Shown here piece by piece: positions 37,119-46,797 of a DNA stretch of 64,000 bases. Below the pieces are notes generated by a model that saw only the letters and a program-made list of their open reading frames with translations, was not told where the DNA came from and made no database searches. Each line of letters starts with the position of its first letter. Position 1 is the stretch's first letter. Source of the stretch: Hirudo medicinalis. Lineage: Eukaryota; Annelida; Clitellata; Hirudinida; Hirudinidae. The stretch covers positions 62,001-126,000 of the forward strand of contig MPNW01000186.1 of the NCBI GenBank assembly GCA_011800805.1, in the 5' to 3' direction. The position numbers and the translations under genes were made by a program.

Positions 37119-37280
37119 ATGATTATTAGTGATATCATGAATATATCAGTAATATAATGATTATTAGTGATATCATGAATATATCAGTAATATAATGATT
37201 ATTAGTGATATCATGAATATAATGATTATTAGTGATATCATGAATATATCAGTAATATAATGATTATTAGTGATATCATT
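37119..37280 (+). repeat. Tandem array of a 38-bp unit
   Basis: Unit starts ATGATTATTAGTGATATCAT and ends GAATATATCAGTAATATA. Copies begin at 37119, 37157, 37195 (shortened to 27 bp), 37222 and 37260 (partial). Copies are almost identical, which indicates recent expansion. The unit contains the palindrome GATATC and no coding sense. Confidence 0.92.
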
Positions 37281-37364
37281 CCTTTTGCACCCCATATTTA
37301 ATTTGAAAATTATTGCTAAGTTAAGACCAGCTTTGGTACACGAAGTAAAAGTCGACATTCGTTA

Positions 37365-37790
37365 TTTGGTTTTCCAAAAGAACTAGCAACAAATGTGCTG
37401 CCAACTTGTGAAAATATTTCCAGGACATATTTTTATTACCGTCAAAAGAAGAAGACTGGTAATGACATTACAAAAGCTGTTGCAAATGATATGATAAAAT
37501 TATATGACAGCGCCAGCATACCTGCTACAGCATTCGGTAGCGTATCGAAAAAAAGTTAGGAGGATAATTGAAAAAGGAAATGGCTTGCAAAAATATCGTG
37601 AAGCAAAAAAGACTGACAGGGACATATCAAAAAGAATTATCAAGCTTTGGCAATCTGTTTGATGTAATTGTCAACAGAAAAGATGAATAAATGTAAGATT
37701 CCAGTAATTAAGTGGAATTTCCGGGTTGATCAAAAACTACTAGAAAAATTGTAATCAAAAAGATAGATGAAGCTGTTGCTGGATAGCAAC
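37365..37790 (+). pseudogene. Decayed ORF of an unnamed repetitive gene family
   Basis: Two frames read as one broken protein: NVLPTCENISRTYFYYRQ and GNDITKAVANDMIKLYDSAS, then after a shift near 37540 RRIIEKGNGLQKYREAKK and DISKRIIKLWQS. A splice-like AG precedes KWNFRVDQKTTRKIVIKKID. From memory this layout resembles multi-copy, transposon-associated uncharacterised proteins of invertebrates, but I cannot name a family. Stops and shifts make it a relic. Confidence 0.5.
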
Positions 37791-38389
37791 GATTCTTATA
37801 TATATTTGTTTTGTTTTGTTTTTTGGTTGTTGGTTGGACATTAGCGTTCTTGTTGACTCTTCCTGTCGTGTCGTGTGTGGTAGTGTGTAAAAATATTCTA
37901 ACCCTTGTGACAGTAAAGTTGCAGAAATTGGAAATCACAAAATAAAAAGCTGCAGAGTTTGAATCAGGTTCCAATAACAGTTTTACAAAATAGGTCAACA
38001 GAAATCAAATGTTAGTCATTAACTGCATTTGTTTAAAATCTTCTGGATTTTATTCTTGCAAATTTTTCAATTACACTATTAAAATTTACATTAATTTTTC
38101 TTTCAATAGATAAAATTGCAAAGTTATTTTTAACCTTTCCTGTCTCATAGGCGATCTATGATATGTCTTTATTAACTTTTAATTTGGAATTTCTGAGATT
38201 ATTAGAGAGAATTAAAATTATCAATTAATAAACTTAACCAGGTGATAATCATTACAAGAACAAATAAAATATTACTTACAACATAAACACTGGAACTACA
38301 AACTAAAAAATAAGATAAAGATTAACTTACCTATTTATTATATCCACAGATCCACAAATAATGTTTTTTTAAATCTTTTTTTTTTTGTT

Positions 38390-39930
38390 TTCACTCGTTG
38401 TTTTCTGGGGAGTTCCTGACCAATTAAAGACAGCAAAAGTCATTCCGATTTATAAAGCAGGTGATACAAACATCACTACAAACTATCGACCAATCTCGGT
38501 CTTGAGCTACTTCTCAAAGTTTTTTGAAAAGGTGATTTATGTAAGACTTCATAAACACCTCTCAACGTTTTCTCTAATATCAAAACAACCAATTCGGATT
38601 TAGAGGAAGTCACTCCACGTCCAAGCCCCTCATACATTTACGCTCGAGGATCAATGAAGCTCTTTACCGGAGAAAATACCCAGTTGGGATATTCCTACAC
38701 CTAGCCAAAGCTTTCGACAAAGTGAATCACTCAGTTCTGATCACAAAATTAGAATATTACATAGTAGGGGGAATTGCTCTGGACTGGTTTCAAAGTTATC
38801 TGGAAAATAGAACCCAGCGTGCTTGCTATCGTGGTGTGGAATCACCAATCCAACTCATTTCCTGTGGCGTATCTCAAGGCTCCATTCTAGGATCACTTCT
38901 ATTCTTGATTTACATTAAAGATCTCTGCCTGACTTAAAACTTCTTTGAATTTATTTTATTTGCCGATGATAATTAGTATCATTGTTACTGGTGACAACTT
39001 AAGGGATCTAATTATTAATATTAAATATGAAATTGACATTCTATTCAACTAGTTTTCTGCAAATAAGTTATATCAACTTATATATCAACTTGAAAAAAAC
39101 AAACTACATTTTATTTCGCCAGACAAATATGAATATTGACTATCATTTATACATTAATGGCACCCTCATCAACAGTGTCTTGTAGATTTTTATATATCTT
39201 GTTGGACGAAAATGTTACTTGGGTGTTGATCACATTAATTTCATTCAATCTCAAATCAATCTTTCATTCAATTCAAAGTCTCTAAAAATTGTGGTATTTT
39301 GTCTCACCGGTTTCATTTCAAAAACTTCACCCATTCCTTATTATTGCCTTATCCATCCATACTTATATTGTAATATTGCTTGGGCGTTCAATTACCCGTC
39401 TCGTTTAAAATTACTTCATATTATTCAGAAAAGATCACCATCTATTCTTTTCCATCTTCATCCTTCATCTAAACACAGCCCTTGTTTATTAGCAACAAAA
39501 TTCTTAATATGTACCAAATAAATAAATTTAAAATAGACTTGTTTTTATATAAATATTCTCATAATATGTTGCCTGCGTTTTTTGATTGCTAATTTAAACG
39601 TGTACATTCTTATAAATTACGTAATATCAATATCTTTCGTTCAGATCCCACACGTACAACTTTGAAATCATTTTCCATCAAATGCTCCTCGGATTTATCA
39701 TAATATACCGATTGAAATTAAGTCATCCACCTCAGCCTCAATTCAAACATCTGTATAAATCACACTTACTCACCGCACAATATTGATTCACTGATCTAGT
39801 TCTGCAATTACCACCACAACTTTTTTTTGTGCTTGTACAATTGTATTATATAAAATGTTATGTAGCTTCTTTGTGGGTGGCCCAATTAGAGGGAACAGTG
39901 TTCCCTTCGGACGGCCTTTGGGTATCATCG
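38390..39930 (+). mobile_element. Jockey/CR1-type LINE reverse transcriptase, decayed
   Basis: Conserved reverse-transcriptase blocks occur in order across frames: VIPIYKAGD and NYRPISVLSYFSKFFEKV, then QFGFRGSHSTSKPLIH, AKAFDKVNHSVLITKLEYY, GVSQGSILGSLLFLIYIKDL and the catalytic FADD near 38960. The post-catalytic block HPYLYCNIAWAFNYPSRLK and IQKRSPSI ends the match near 39480. A likely 3' tail with GTTCCCTTCGGACGGCC lies near 39900. At least three frame changes and stops make it non-functional. No endonuclease part is visible, so the copy is 5'-truncated. Confidence 0.85.
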
Positions 39931-40606
39931 GAATTTTTTTTGTTACATGAATTTTGGTTTATGTTTTTCGTGTTTAAGATGACCTCAAGAAATGAATAAT
40001 TGAAATAAATGGATTATCCTCGATTTGAAGTCCAAAATATTTTACCTTTTGCCCTAACGTACAAAACAATTGTAATTGTAGTTCAATTATGTAACGTCAT
40101 AACAAAGCGCTCCGTCCCAAGCAAGCTCTCTGACAGTCCAAGCTGGGCAGCTTGCACCGCACAATACAACTGCGGAATTTACCGTCGCATGAAAGAACTA
40201 ACTTGATTCTAATAAATTGCATATCCTGAAATTACAAATAATCACTACCACACCATATATCGGAATAAAAATATTAGTACTATTAAAAGTAGCGACGTTA
40301 ATTATTTAATAACTATTTAAATTATTTATCAAAACTATTTTATATTAGTACTTCTGTAAATATAATATGTATAAATTACAAATGTAAAAGTTTAATAAAT
40401 ATTAATAAAGCCTAAAATTAAATTTAATGAAGAATGTAATATAATTTAAGAAAAAATTATTATATGCGGAATCTTTTGGTTGAACCTCGATATCAATGGA
40501 ATCCAAATTTATTCATGCAAGCCACCAATCGAACAAAATATAGCTTTGAAACCGATATATTCAAGCACTCCAACAATCTATCACAAATTACAATCCAAAA
40601 TTTAAA
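39931..40606. other. Upstream region of the SRSF10 gene
   Basis: AT-rich DNA without a recognised exon. It should hold the promoter of the SRSF10-like gene; no clear core element was seen. Confidence 0.4.
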
Positions 40607-41491
40607 ATGTCGAGAAATGGACGTGAACCCAATTGCACCTTGATAGTGCGAGACTTGGCAGATGGAGCAAGAAGCGATGAACTAAAGGATATTTTCAAGG
40701 AATATGGAAATGTTAAAGATGTTTACATTCCATTGGATTACTACACCAGAAGGCAACGTGGATTCGCTTACGTTCAATTCGAAGATCCGAGGGACGCAAA
40801 GGATGCACTCAATGATCTTAACGGTAACAAGTACATGGATCGTGAGATGAGAATTGATATCGCTAGGGGAGATAGGAAGACACCCGCAGAAATGAACTCA
40901 AGGCAACGAGGCAGTCGCGACAGACGCCGCCACGAATACACCGACCGTCGCAGTCGACGGTACTTTGATAATGACGACGACGACGACTATAGAAGGAAGT
41001 ACAGAAGTAGATCAAGAGATCGTAGGAAGAGATCGCGATCATCATCAAGGTCAGAATCTTCGCACAAAAAAAGAAGATACGAAATTCCTAATTCATCCAA
41101 ACGATCTTTCAGGAGGGACAGATCAAGATCAGATTCCCGATGCAAAAGGAGATGGAATGAAAGTCCCGATTCACCCAAAATATCTTCCAGAAACGATAAA
41201 TCTAGATCGAATAGCAAAATTTCCACCCGTCTTAGCCATCAAGGATTGGACCAAATCATACCAAAGAGTGACTGCTCAAAATCTCCGGTAAAAGTCGATT
41301 CTCCCATCGTTGATGATGCGAATGTACAAAGGAGTCCTAGTCTCACTAAATCAGAGGAACGAAGAAGAAAAAGGTCAGGATCACATGAACTTAGGTCAAG
41401 ATCGGGATCATACCAGGCTAGGTCAAGGTCAAGATCTCATGGTTCTAGGTCAAGGTCAAGGTCTCGAAGCAGTTCACAATCAAAAATATGA
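40607..41491 (+). CDS. SRSF10: SRSF10-like SR splicing factor, single exon
   Basis: An uninterrupted 294-codon ORF. Residues 10-90 form an RRM with RNP2 CTLIVRDL and RNP1 RGFAYVQFED, plus the SRSF10-type YIPLDYYTRRQRGFAYVQFE and ARGDRKTPAEM segments. An RS domain follows: SRSRDRRKRSRSSSRSE, several RSRS stretches, a middle KSPVKVDSPIVDD spacer, and a terminal RSRSRSHGSRSRSRSRSSSQ. Length is close to the roughly 260 residues of human SRSF10. SR proteins bind exonic RNA and, through phosphorylated RS domains, control splice-site choice in the nucleus; SRSF10 is a regulator or repressor when dephosphorylated. The absence of introns, also in the broken paralogue at 17595-18460, suggests descent from a retroposed copy. 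A polyadenylation signal lies 68 bp after the stop, so it is likely expressed. Confidence 0.92.
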   Translation: MSRNGREPNCTLIVRDLADGARSDELKDIFKEYGNVKDVYIPLDYYTRRQRGFAYVQFEDPRDAKDALNDLNGNKYMDREMRIDIARGDRKTPAEMNSRQRGSRDRRRHEYTDRRSRRYFDNDDDDDYRRKYRSRSRDRRKRSRSSSRSESSHKKRRYEIPNSSKRSFRRDRSRSDSRCKRRWNESPDSPKISSRNDKSRSNSKISTRLSHQGLDQIIPKSDCSKSPVKVDSPIVDDANVQRSPSLTKSEERRRKRSGSHELRSRSGSYQARSRSRSHGSRSRSRSRSSSQSKI

Positions 41492-41558
41492 ATTTCTACC
41501 TCGATTTAAACTTTGTTAATATGAAGTGTAGTTGTTTTTTTTTTAATATTTGTATAAA

Positions 41559-41564
41559 AATAAA
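41559..41564 (+). terminator. AATAAA polyadenylation signal of the SRSF10-like gene
   Basis: First AATAAA after the stop codon at 41491, set in T/A-rich sequence. Confidence 0.55.
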
Positions 41565-41811
41565 TTTTTAAGAAAACGCTTTCTTTGGTAATTTTTTTTA
41601 AATGCGACGTTATTACTTAGAGTTACATTTGCAAACAAAATTTTCCGCATTGATCATAAATAAAAATTATTCTTTTTTTGCAGTATATGTCCAATTCTTG
41701 ATTATCTTTTCATTTTTAAGGGAGAATTATATTATTCTGATATAGCCACAGATTCTTAATTCAATCCTTGATAAGTGTCAAGTTAATCAATATTAGTTGA
41801 GTACTTCTCCA

Positions 41812-42176
41812 TGGGAAATAAGATCTTGAATGCAACGACATCAGCAACCCCTCACAAGTTATTGATCGAATTTGTCTCCACCAACTTTTATGCCTGGTGT
41901 TCAGGAACTACTTCTAAGTTCAAAGATAATTCTAATAAGAATTAAAATGAACTAATTTCATCTCAGGAGATTCTTCGAAGTGGAACGATGAGCATAAATT
42001 TTTCAACGTTCAATGACGACAATGACATCATCAGGAGCAATTGTTTGTAATGTAGTTGTGATGCAACGATTGTTCCAAGCTGGAATTCCGAACTTGAACG
42101 GTTTGTAACATCAAGGAAAGTATGATTCCTACGAAGATGGAGTTAATTGGCGAGCTTTTAGAGATTATTTAGAGAT
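41812..42176 (+). pseudogene. Relic of the last two FReD exons
   Basis: 41812-41940 resembles the exon 45345-45509 (SATPHKLLIEF against [11 protein letters not shown]) but loses frame. After a preserved CATCTCAG acceptor, 41969-42176 matches the terminal exon out of frame (NFSTFNDDND-like, then NLNG, HQGKYDSYEDGVNWRAF). Stops occur in every frame. The intron position is retained, so this is a decayed genomic duplicate, not a retrocopy. Confidence 0.75.
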
Positions 42177-42182
42177 GCGAGA

Positions 42183-42335
42183 TTATAATAATAATAATAA
42201 TAATAATAGTTAATTTATAATGCGCCATTTGCATAGCTTCAGAGGCGCCTTGTGTCTTCATTAGCTTCATGTTGGTGTCCTGAAGAGGTGGGTTTTCAGG
42301 TGACTTTTGAAGAGCTCTAGGGATGGTTGATCTCT
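42183..42335 (-). mobile_element. LINE 3' tail with (ATT)n, inverted copy of 25155-25285
   Basis: Minus strand reads LQKSPENPPLQDTNM and continues into an (ATT)n tract, nearly identical to the plus-strand tail at 25155-25285. It directly abuts the FReD relic, so it inserted at or near the end of that duplicate. Confidence 0.8.
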
Positions 42336-42619
42336 TACTTGGGGAAATTATCACGCATCAATGGAAATTGTTAGTATTGTTAGAAATTGGAGTAGAAGAT
42401 TATTAATTCAAGATGTTCATAAGTTATCAAATCCACTTTTATTCTTTTTTTTTTCTTTTCGAAACTTCACCTTTCTCCAGCTGGTGTCGGTCAGAAACCA
42501 GAAAATTGTAATGCTTTTCTTATGGATTATAAAATGTAGATAGACCTTGAATCACCTCGCTTGTTAATCTGACAAGGAGATTAACGGAGAAGATGATGGG
42601 GCTCAAGTATTGCAGATCA

Positions 42620-43190
42620 GGTCTATTAACAAAAATTGTATCCTGTTGGTGATTACAATTAGACCTAATTAATAACGGACATCGTAAGTTCCTTCAATTA
42701 AGGTGATTATGAAGTTACTTCAGAGTAGAAAAAATAAATTTATGTGGCGAGTGAGAAGTACTTAGTGATGCAGATCATATTGACAACAAAAATGAGATTG
42801 ATTGAGAACAGAGTTAAGATGTAATTAAGCAATCATTTCATAGGACTCAATTTTATAACAGGAAGAGGGAGTACTCTCAAACTAACGCTCATTTGAGATT
42901 CTCGGAGGTAATTTTACCAATAGGACATAGTTTACTCAACAAATTTAGTATTATTTCATGTTCTTGATGTGGAAATTTTTTCTTACACTTTTCTTTTCTA
43001 GTGCTGAATCATCAGATGATAATATTTTAAAAAATTAATAATGCACATTAAATGTTATGATAATAACCTTATTTAACCATATACAAGAGTTCTAAATGTA
43101 AGATAATCAAATATAAAAATGGTATCCTGCTGCTGGGGTCAGATTAGACTTAATTATCTCCCGACATTATAAATTCTTGCCAAATATTCT
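42620..43190 (+). pseudogene. Two decayed copies of the FReD VIQRR exon
   Basis: 42649-42722 (GTGATTACAATTAGACC, then GGTGATTATGAAG) and 43137-43185 (GGTCAGATTAGACTTAAT) align by eye with 45165-45235 of the intact gene, preceded in both by a TATCCTG that matches the KYL end of the previous exon. Both have stops. They lie after, not before, the terminal-exon relic at 41812-42176, so the order is shuffled or several duplicates decayed independently. Confidence 0.5.
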
Positions 43191-43711
43191 CCGCAATAGT
43201 TAGGATATAGAAGCTACGGATCTGCTCCTGAGAATGAGGACTATTATCATTTATCTTGTTATTTTATTTCGTAAGTATTAAATAATTAATAAGTAAAGGA
43301 TAATAAATTAAATTAAATTTAATAATTTTCATGCAGTTCACCATCTTGAAGGTAGCGAAGAAATTGTTAGAACAGGCGATTTGAGAATGAAATTTATTGT
43401 GGATGCTCTCCTTCCGTGAGATTATTTTTATAAATGATCTTAATTAAAAAGTAGCAAATCTACCATTAAATGCTTCATCGATTTATCTGCAACGTATCCC
43501 AACAATGAGACAAGTTAACCTGAATGGATATTAATCTTGTCTGTGCATTATCAGGAAGAACATGAACAGTGGAAGTATTAATCTGGGATATGAATTTAGA
43601 GGGAACCCCGGTGAGAAATTGAATCATTAATATTAATTTTTTGAAGCTGATCGAGTTTGAAATAAAAATGATTTTTATAAAGCTATCCAAATTTCTACAA
43701 ACATTCTACAG

Positions 43712-44694
43712 GTCAACATGAAGATAAAAATGAATTATCGGATTGCTGCGATAAAACTCAGTCAAAAAAAACCAATGGTAAGAATAATTTCATTCTTAAT
43801 AATAACATTCAAAAAATGCTATAAGAAAATGTTGTGGTCACAAATGAAAAAATTTATTTAATCTTGTTGATGCAATCAATAAATTAAAGTTTAGTGACTG
43901 CAACTGGAGCAATTACAGACGAAAATATGTTTGGTGGAAGTGTTCAAATAAATAATCTCCATAATTGGTCGTTATAAAATTGCATTTAATGCACTTACTA
44001 TTTAATGAAGCAACTTCCAACTGCCATTGTTGCAGATTACAATGGTTGCGATGATGTACCAACGTCAGAAGGCAGTGGTGTGTATATGATTAAGTTGAGA
44101 GGTGTATTGAAGCCTGTCTTTTGTGAGATTCAGAACGATTCCAAATATCTGGTAAGTTGTGGAGTTAGTTGTGTTGTTTCAATAAGAAATTTTGCAATTC
44201 CAATATAATTGCATCAAAATTGAAACAAGAAGCTGAACTTGTTCACACTGACATTTTGGATATTTGGGCGAGTTTTAAATAAGTCTTAGCAAACGTTAAC
44301 GTCATGGCTATCCATATATTTAAAATTAAGTCTATGTGTTCAAAGCCTTTTAAATGGATAATATGGTGGAGTGGCAGGCATTTTGATTGGATAAAACTAT
44401 ATTTATATATATAAATTAATAATAAATATCTATAAATATATATTATAAAATATTTTATGTAAAATTATATTTATTTTTAATTAAACGTTGCCAAACCTCT
44501 TCACGAAACAGACTAACCTAACATAATTAGTGGGACAAATAAATTCTCACATAAAATATTCTGCTTCAACCCGAGCAACGACGGTAGAACAGCTAGTATT
44601 TGAATAAAAAATCTCTAACAGCGTTTAAAAATACACTTTGGCGCTTAATCAATTCGGGAAATACTGTTTCACGTGAATTATATAAAAATATTGA

Positions 44695-44745
<51 letters not shown>

Positions 44746-44749
44746 CATC

Positions 44750-44785
<36 letters not shown>

Positions 44786-45874
44786 GGTATTATTGCCAGC
44801 TTTTAAAAATGCCTCAAGCCTCATTTCTTCATGAGCTCAGTAATTAATTCAGTTATTTTTCTTACTATTCTATTTAAATATATTTCTATAAAACATCTAA
44901 TTCTTATAATAAATACATAGAAATAAAAATAATGTTGTAAAATCACCCAATTAAAATAGATGTATTGTTATTCAATTACATTGAATTCAATTAGATGCCG
45001 CTTATGACTTATTTCTTAAAAAGGTTACTTCTTAACTAAATAACAATGAATTCGCAATCTAACGTCCTTAAAATAAATGTTGTTTCTATCAAAGATATTT
45101 TTTCTATAAGTTATCACGGTTTATATCTGATTCATTTGCATAAGTTCGGATTGCCATTTTTCAGGTCATCCAAAGAAGGTTAAATGGGCATGAAAACTTT
45201 TACCGCAGTTGGACTGATTATGAAGAAGGATTTGGAAATCTGACTGACGAATTCTGGATCGGTAATAATTGTTATGTTTCTCATATTAACAATCCAACAA
45301 TATATTATCATGGAATATTAAATATTTGCATACAAAAAAATCAGGAAATTGGGCCTTAAGTACCATCACCTCGGGAACTCCGTACAAGTTATTAATAGAA
45401 TTGGAAGCATTTGACTCCACCAGGGCTTTTGCCCGATATGATTCCTTCTCCATCGGTGGTCCTGAAACAAAGTACAAATTAAATGTTTCCGGGTATTCAG
45501 GCACTGCTGGTGAGTTGTGAGCTAAATTCTTTTTCTTATTAGGTTTTTCACTTCAAATTTGCATTCCAGGTGATTCATTAACATCTCACAACGGGCAGAA
45601 ATTTACAACTTTCAACCAGGACAACGATAATGAAGCTAATAATTGCGCAGAGATGTTTAAAGGAGCATGGTGGTACGACAAATGTCATGCTTCGAACTTA
45701 AATGGACTGTACCACCAAGGAAATCATAGTTCTTACGCAGATGGAATTAACTGGCACAGTTTCAGAGGCCATCACGAATCAATGAAAACCATTGTGATGA
45801 AAATATTCAAACATTCTCACTTGTTTTCCGTACATAACGTGGAAGTACCAACTGAAAATCCATCAATTCAATGA
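43712..45874 (+). CDS. Fibrinogen-related domain (FReD) protein, copy 2, 5' exon(s) not found
   Basis: Exons 43712-43777, 44036-44151, 45165-45261, 45345-45509 and 45570-45874 join in one frame and need one base from an unfound upstream exon. The first encodes [18 protein letters not shown], then [77 protein letters not shown], the calcium loop [47 protein letters not shown] and a short C-terminal tail to TGA at 45872-45874. This is a full fibrinogen C-terminal domain. As in copy 1 the GGWT before VIQRR is replaced by KYL. Such proteins are usually secreted carbohydrate or N-acetyl-group binders. Secretion is inferred from family and cysteines, because the signal exon is missing. The 1-kb intron 2 contains a LINE-like segment and a long (ATT)n array. 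Confidence 0.87.
44600..44795 (+). repeat. LINE-tail-like sequence ending in a long (TTA)n/(ATTATC)n array
   Basis: 44600-44690 reads [19 protein letters not shown] and runs into about 55 bp of (ATT)n (44693-44745), then (ATTATC)n and more ATT. An ORF end merging into ATT repeats mirrors the LINE tails at 25285 and 42183. The LINE identity of this one is only suggested. Confidence 0.6.
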
Positions 45875-46069
45875 ATCGCTTTTGATTGCTGCAATCAGTT
45901 TGGTCGGACTGTTTCTTAAAGAACTTAAACCAGCTAAAACTGTCAAATTTTACGATAATTATGATTAACCTGGACAAAACAGTTTCTTGTTAAGCGCTTT
46001 TACTAAGTCAATGGAAATTTTAACCACTCAGACATTCTTTTCATCTCTGAATTACGTAATGTAATTATA

Positions 46070-46075
46070 AAATAA
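46070..46075 (+). terminator. AATAAA polyadenylation signal of FReD copy 2
   Basis: Lies 196 bp after the FReD stop codon, in AT-rich sequence; a second AATAAA-like motif follows downstream. Confidence 0.45.
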
Positions 46076-46370
46076 ATATAATCGAAATTAATTCAGATTG
46101 TTAAATAAAATAAATGAGAATAATAAAGTTTTCGTCATTCACAAAAGCATTCAATTAATCGTTTTCCAAAGTTCTAAACGTTAATAACGGAACTGTACAA
46201 AAAATAATGCAATGTTATAAAATGTCATTTTATTCATGACTTAAAATGTCAAATTAACTCCTAATCAAATGCTAATAATTTTGCTAAATAGTCTAACAGA
46301 AAAAATCACGCAAAAATGCGCAGCACACCAAGAATCCTTAAAAAGCATTAAACACATCTTTGATCTGGCG

Positions 46371-46797
46371 GCGACTTTTTTTTGTAACCTGAACGAATAA
46401 CTCATGAATAATTAATATCAACGCTGAAACATGGTTGGTCGAAGAGGAGACGCGGCAAACNCTCAGCGTTGTAGTGTAGTTAAAATTAGCCAAATTTAGA
46501 TGTTTTGTCTTGTAGGGAAAATGGTGAAGGCGAGTAGAGCTGATGACTTCGAAGAAATGAACGTTTTTGCTTGTTCTTTTTGTACCCCTCCAATCGACGA
46601 TAACATAGCAGAAAAGTTGAAGGTTGTTCAAGAGAAGCGAGAAGAATATTTACAACATTTATTGTATTTCATTAGCAATATTTTATTAATAACTGAGGTT
46701 AAGTTTAATATATTAAGTGTTGTATTCTTCGTTATCATTCCATCAGAGTGTTCTACCACCTGGAGTAAAGTACCTAATTGATTCATGCGATGACAGT
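46371..46797 (+). mobile_element. Truncated second copy of the MULE-like element (5' end)
   Basis: Begins with the 78-bp terminal repeat (GCGACTTTTTTTTGTAACCT..GGTTGGTCGAAGAG). It continues with a first exon encoding MVKASRADDFEEMNVFACSF, then PPIDDNIAEKLKVVQEKREE and the intron and second exon start PPGVKYLIDSCDDS, where identity to the minus-strand copy stops abruptly at about 46797. It retains about 110 bp (46462-46590) that the copy at 31188 lacks. An isolated N at 46461 marks the corresponding point. Confidence 0.75.

Noticed and set aside
37119..37280. Regularly spaced repeats suggesting a CRISPR-like array
   Set aside because: Units are directly contiguous without unique spacers, and the genome is clearly animal.
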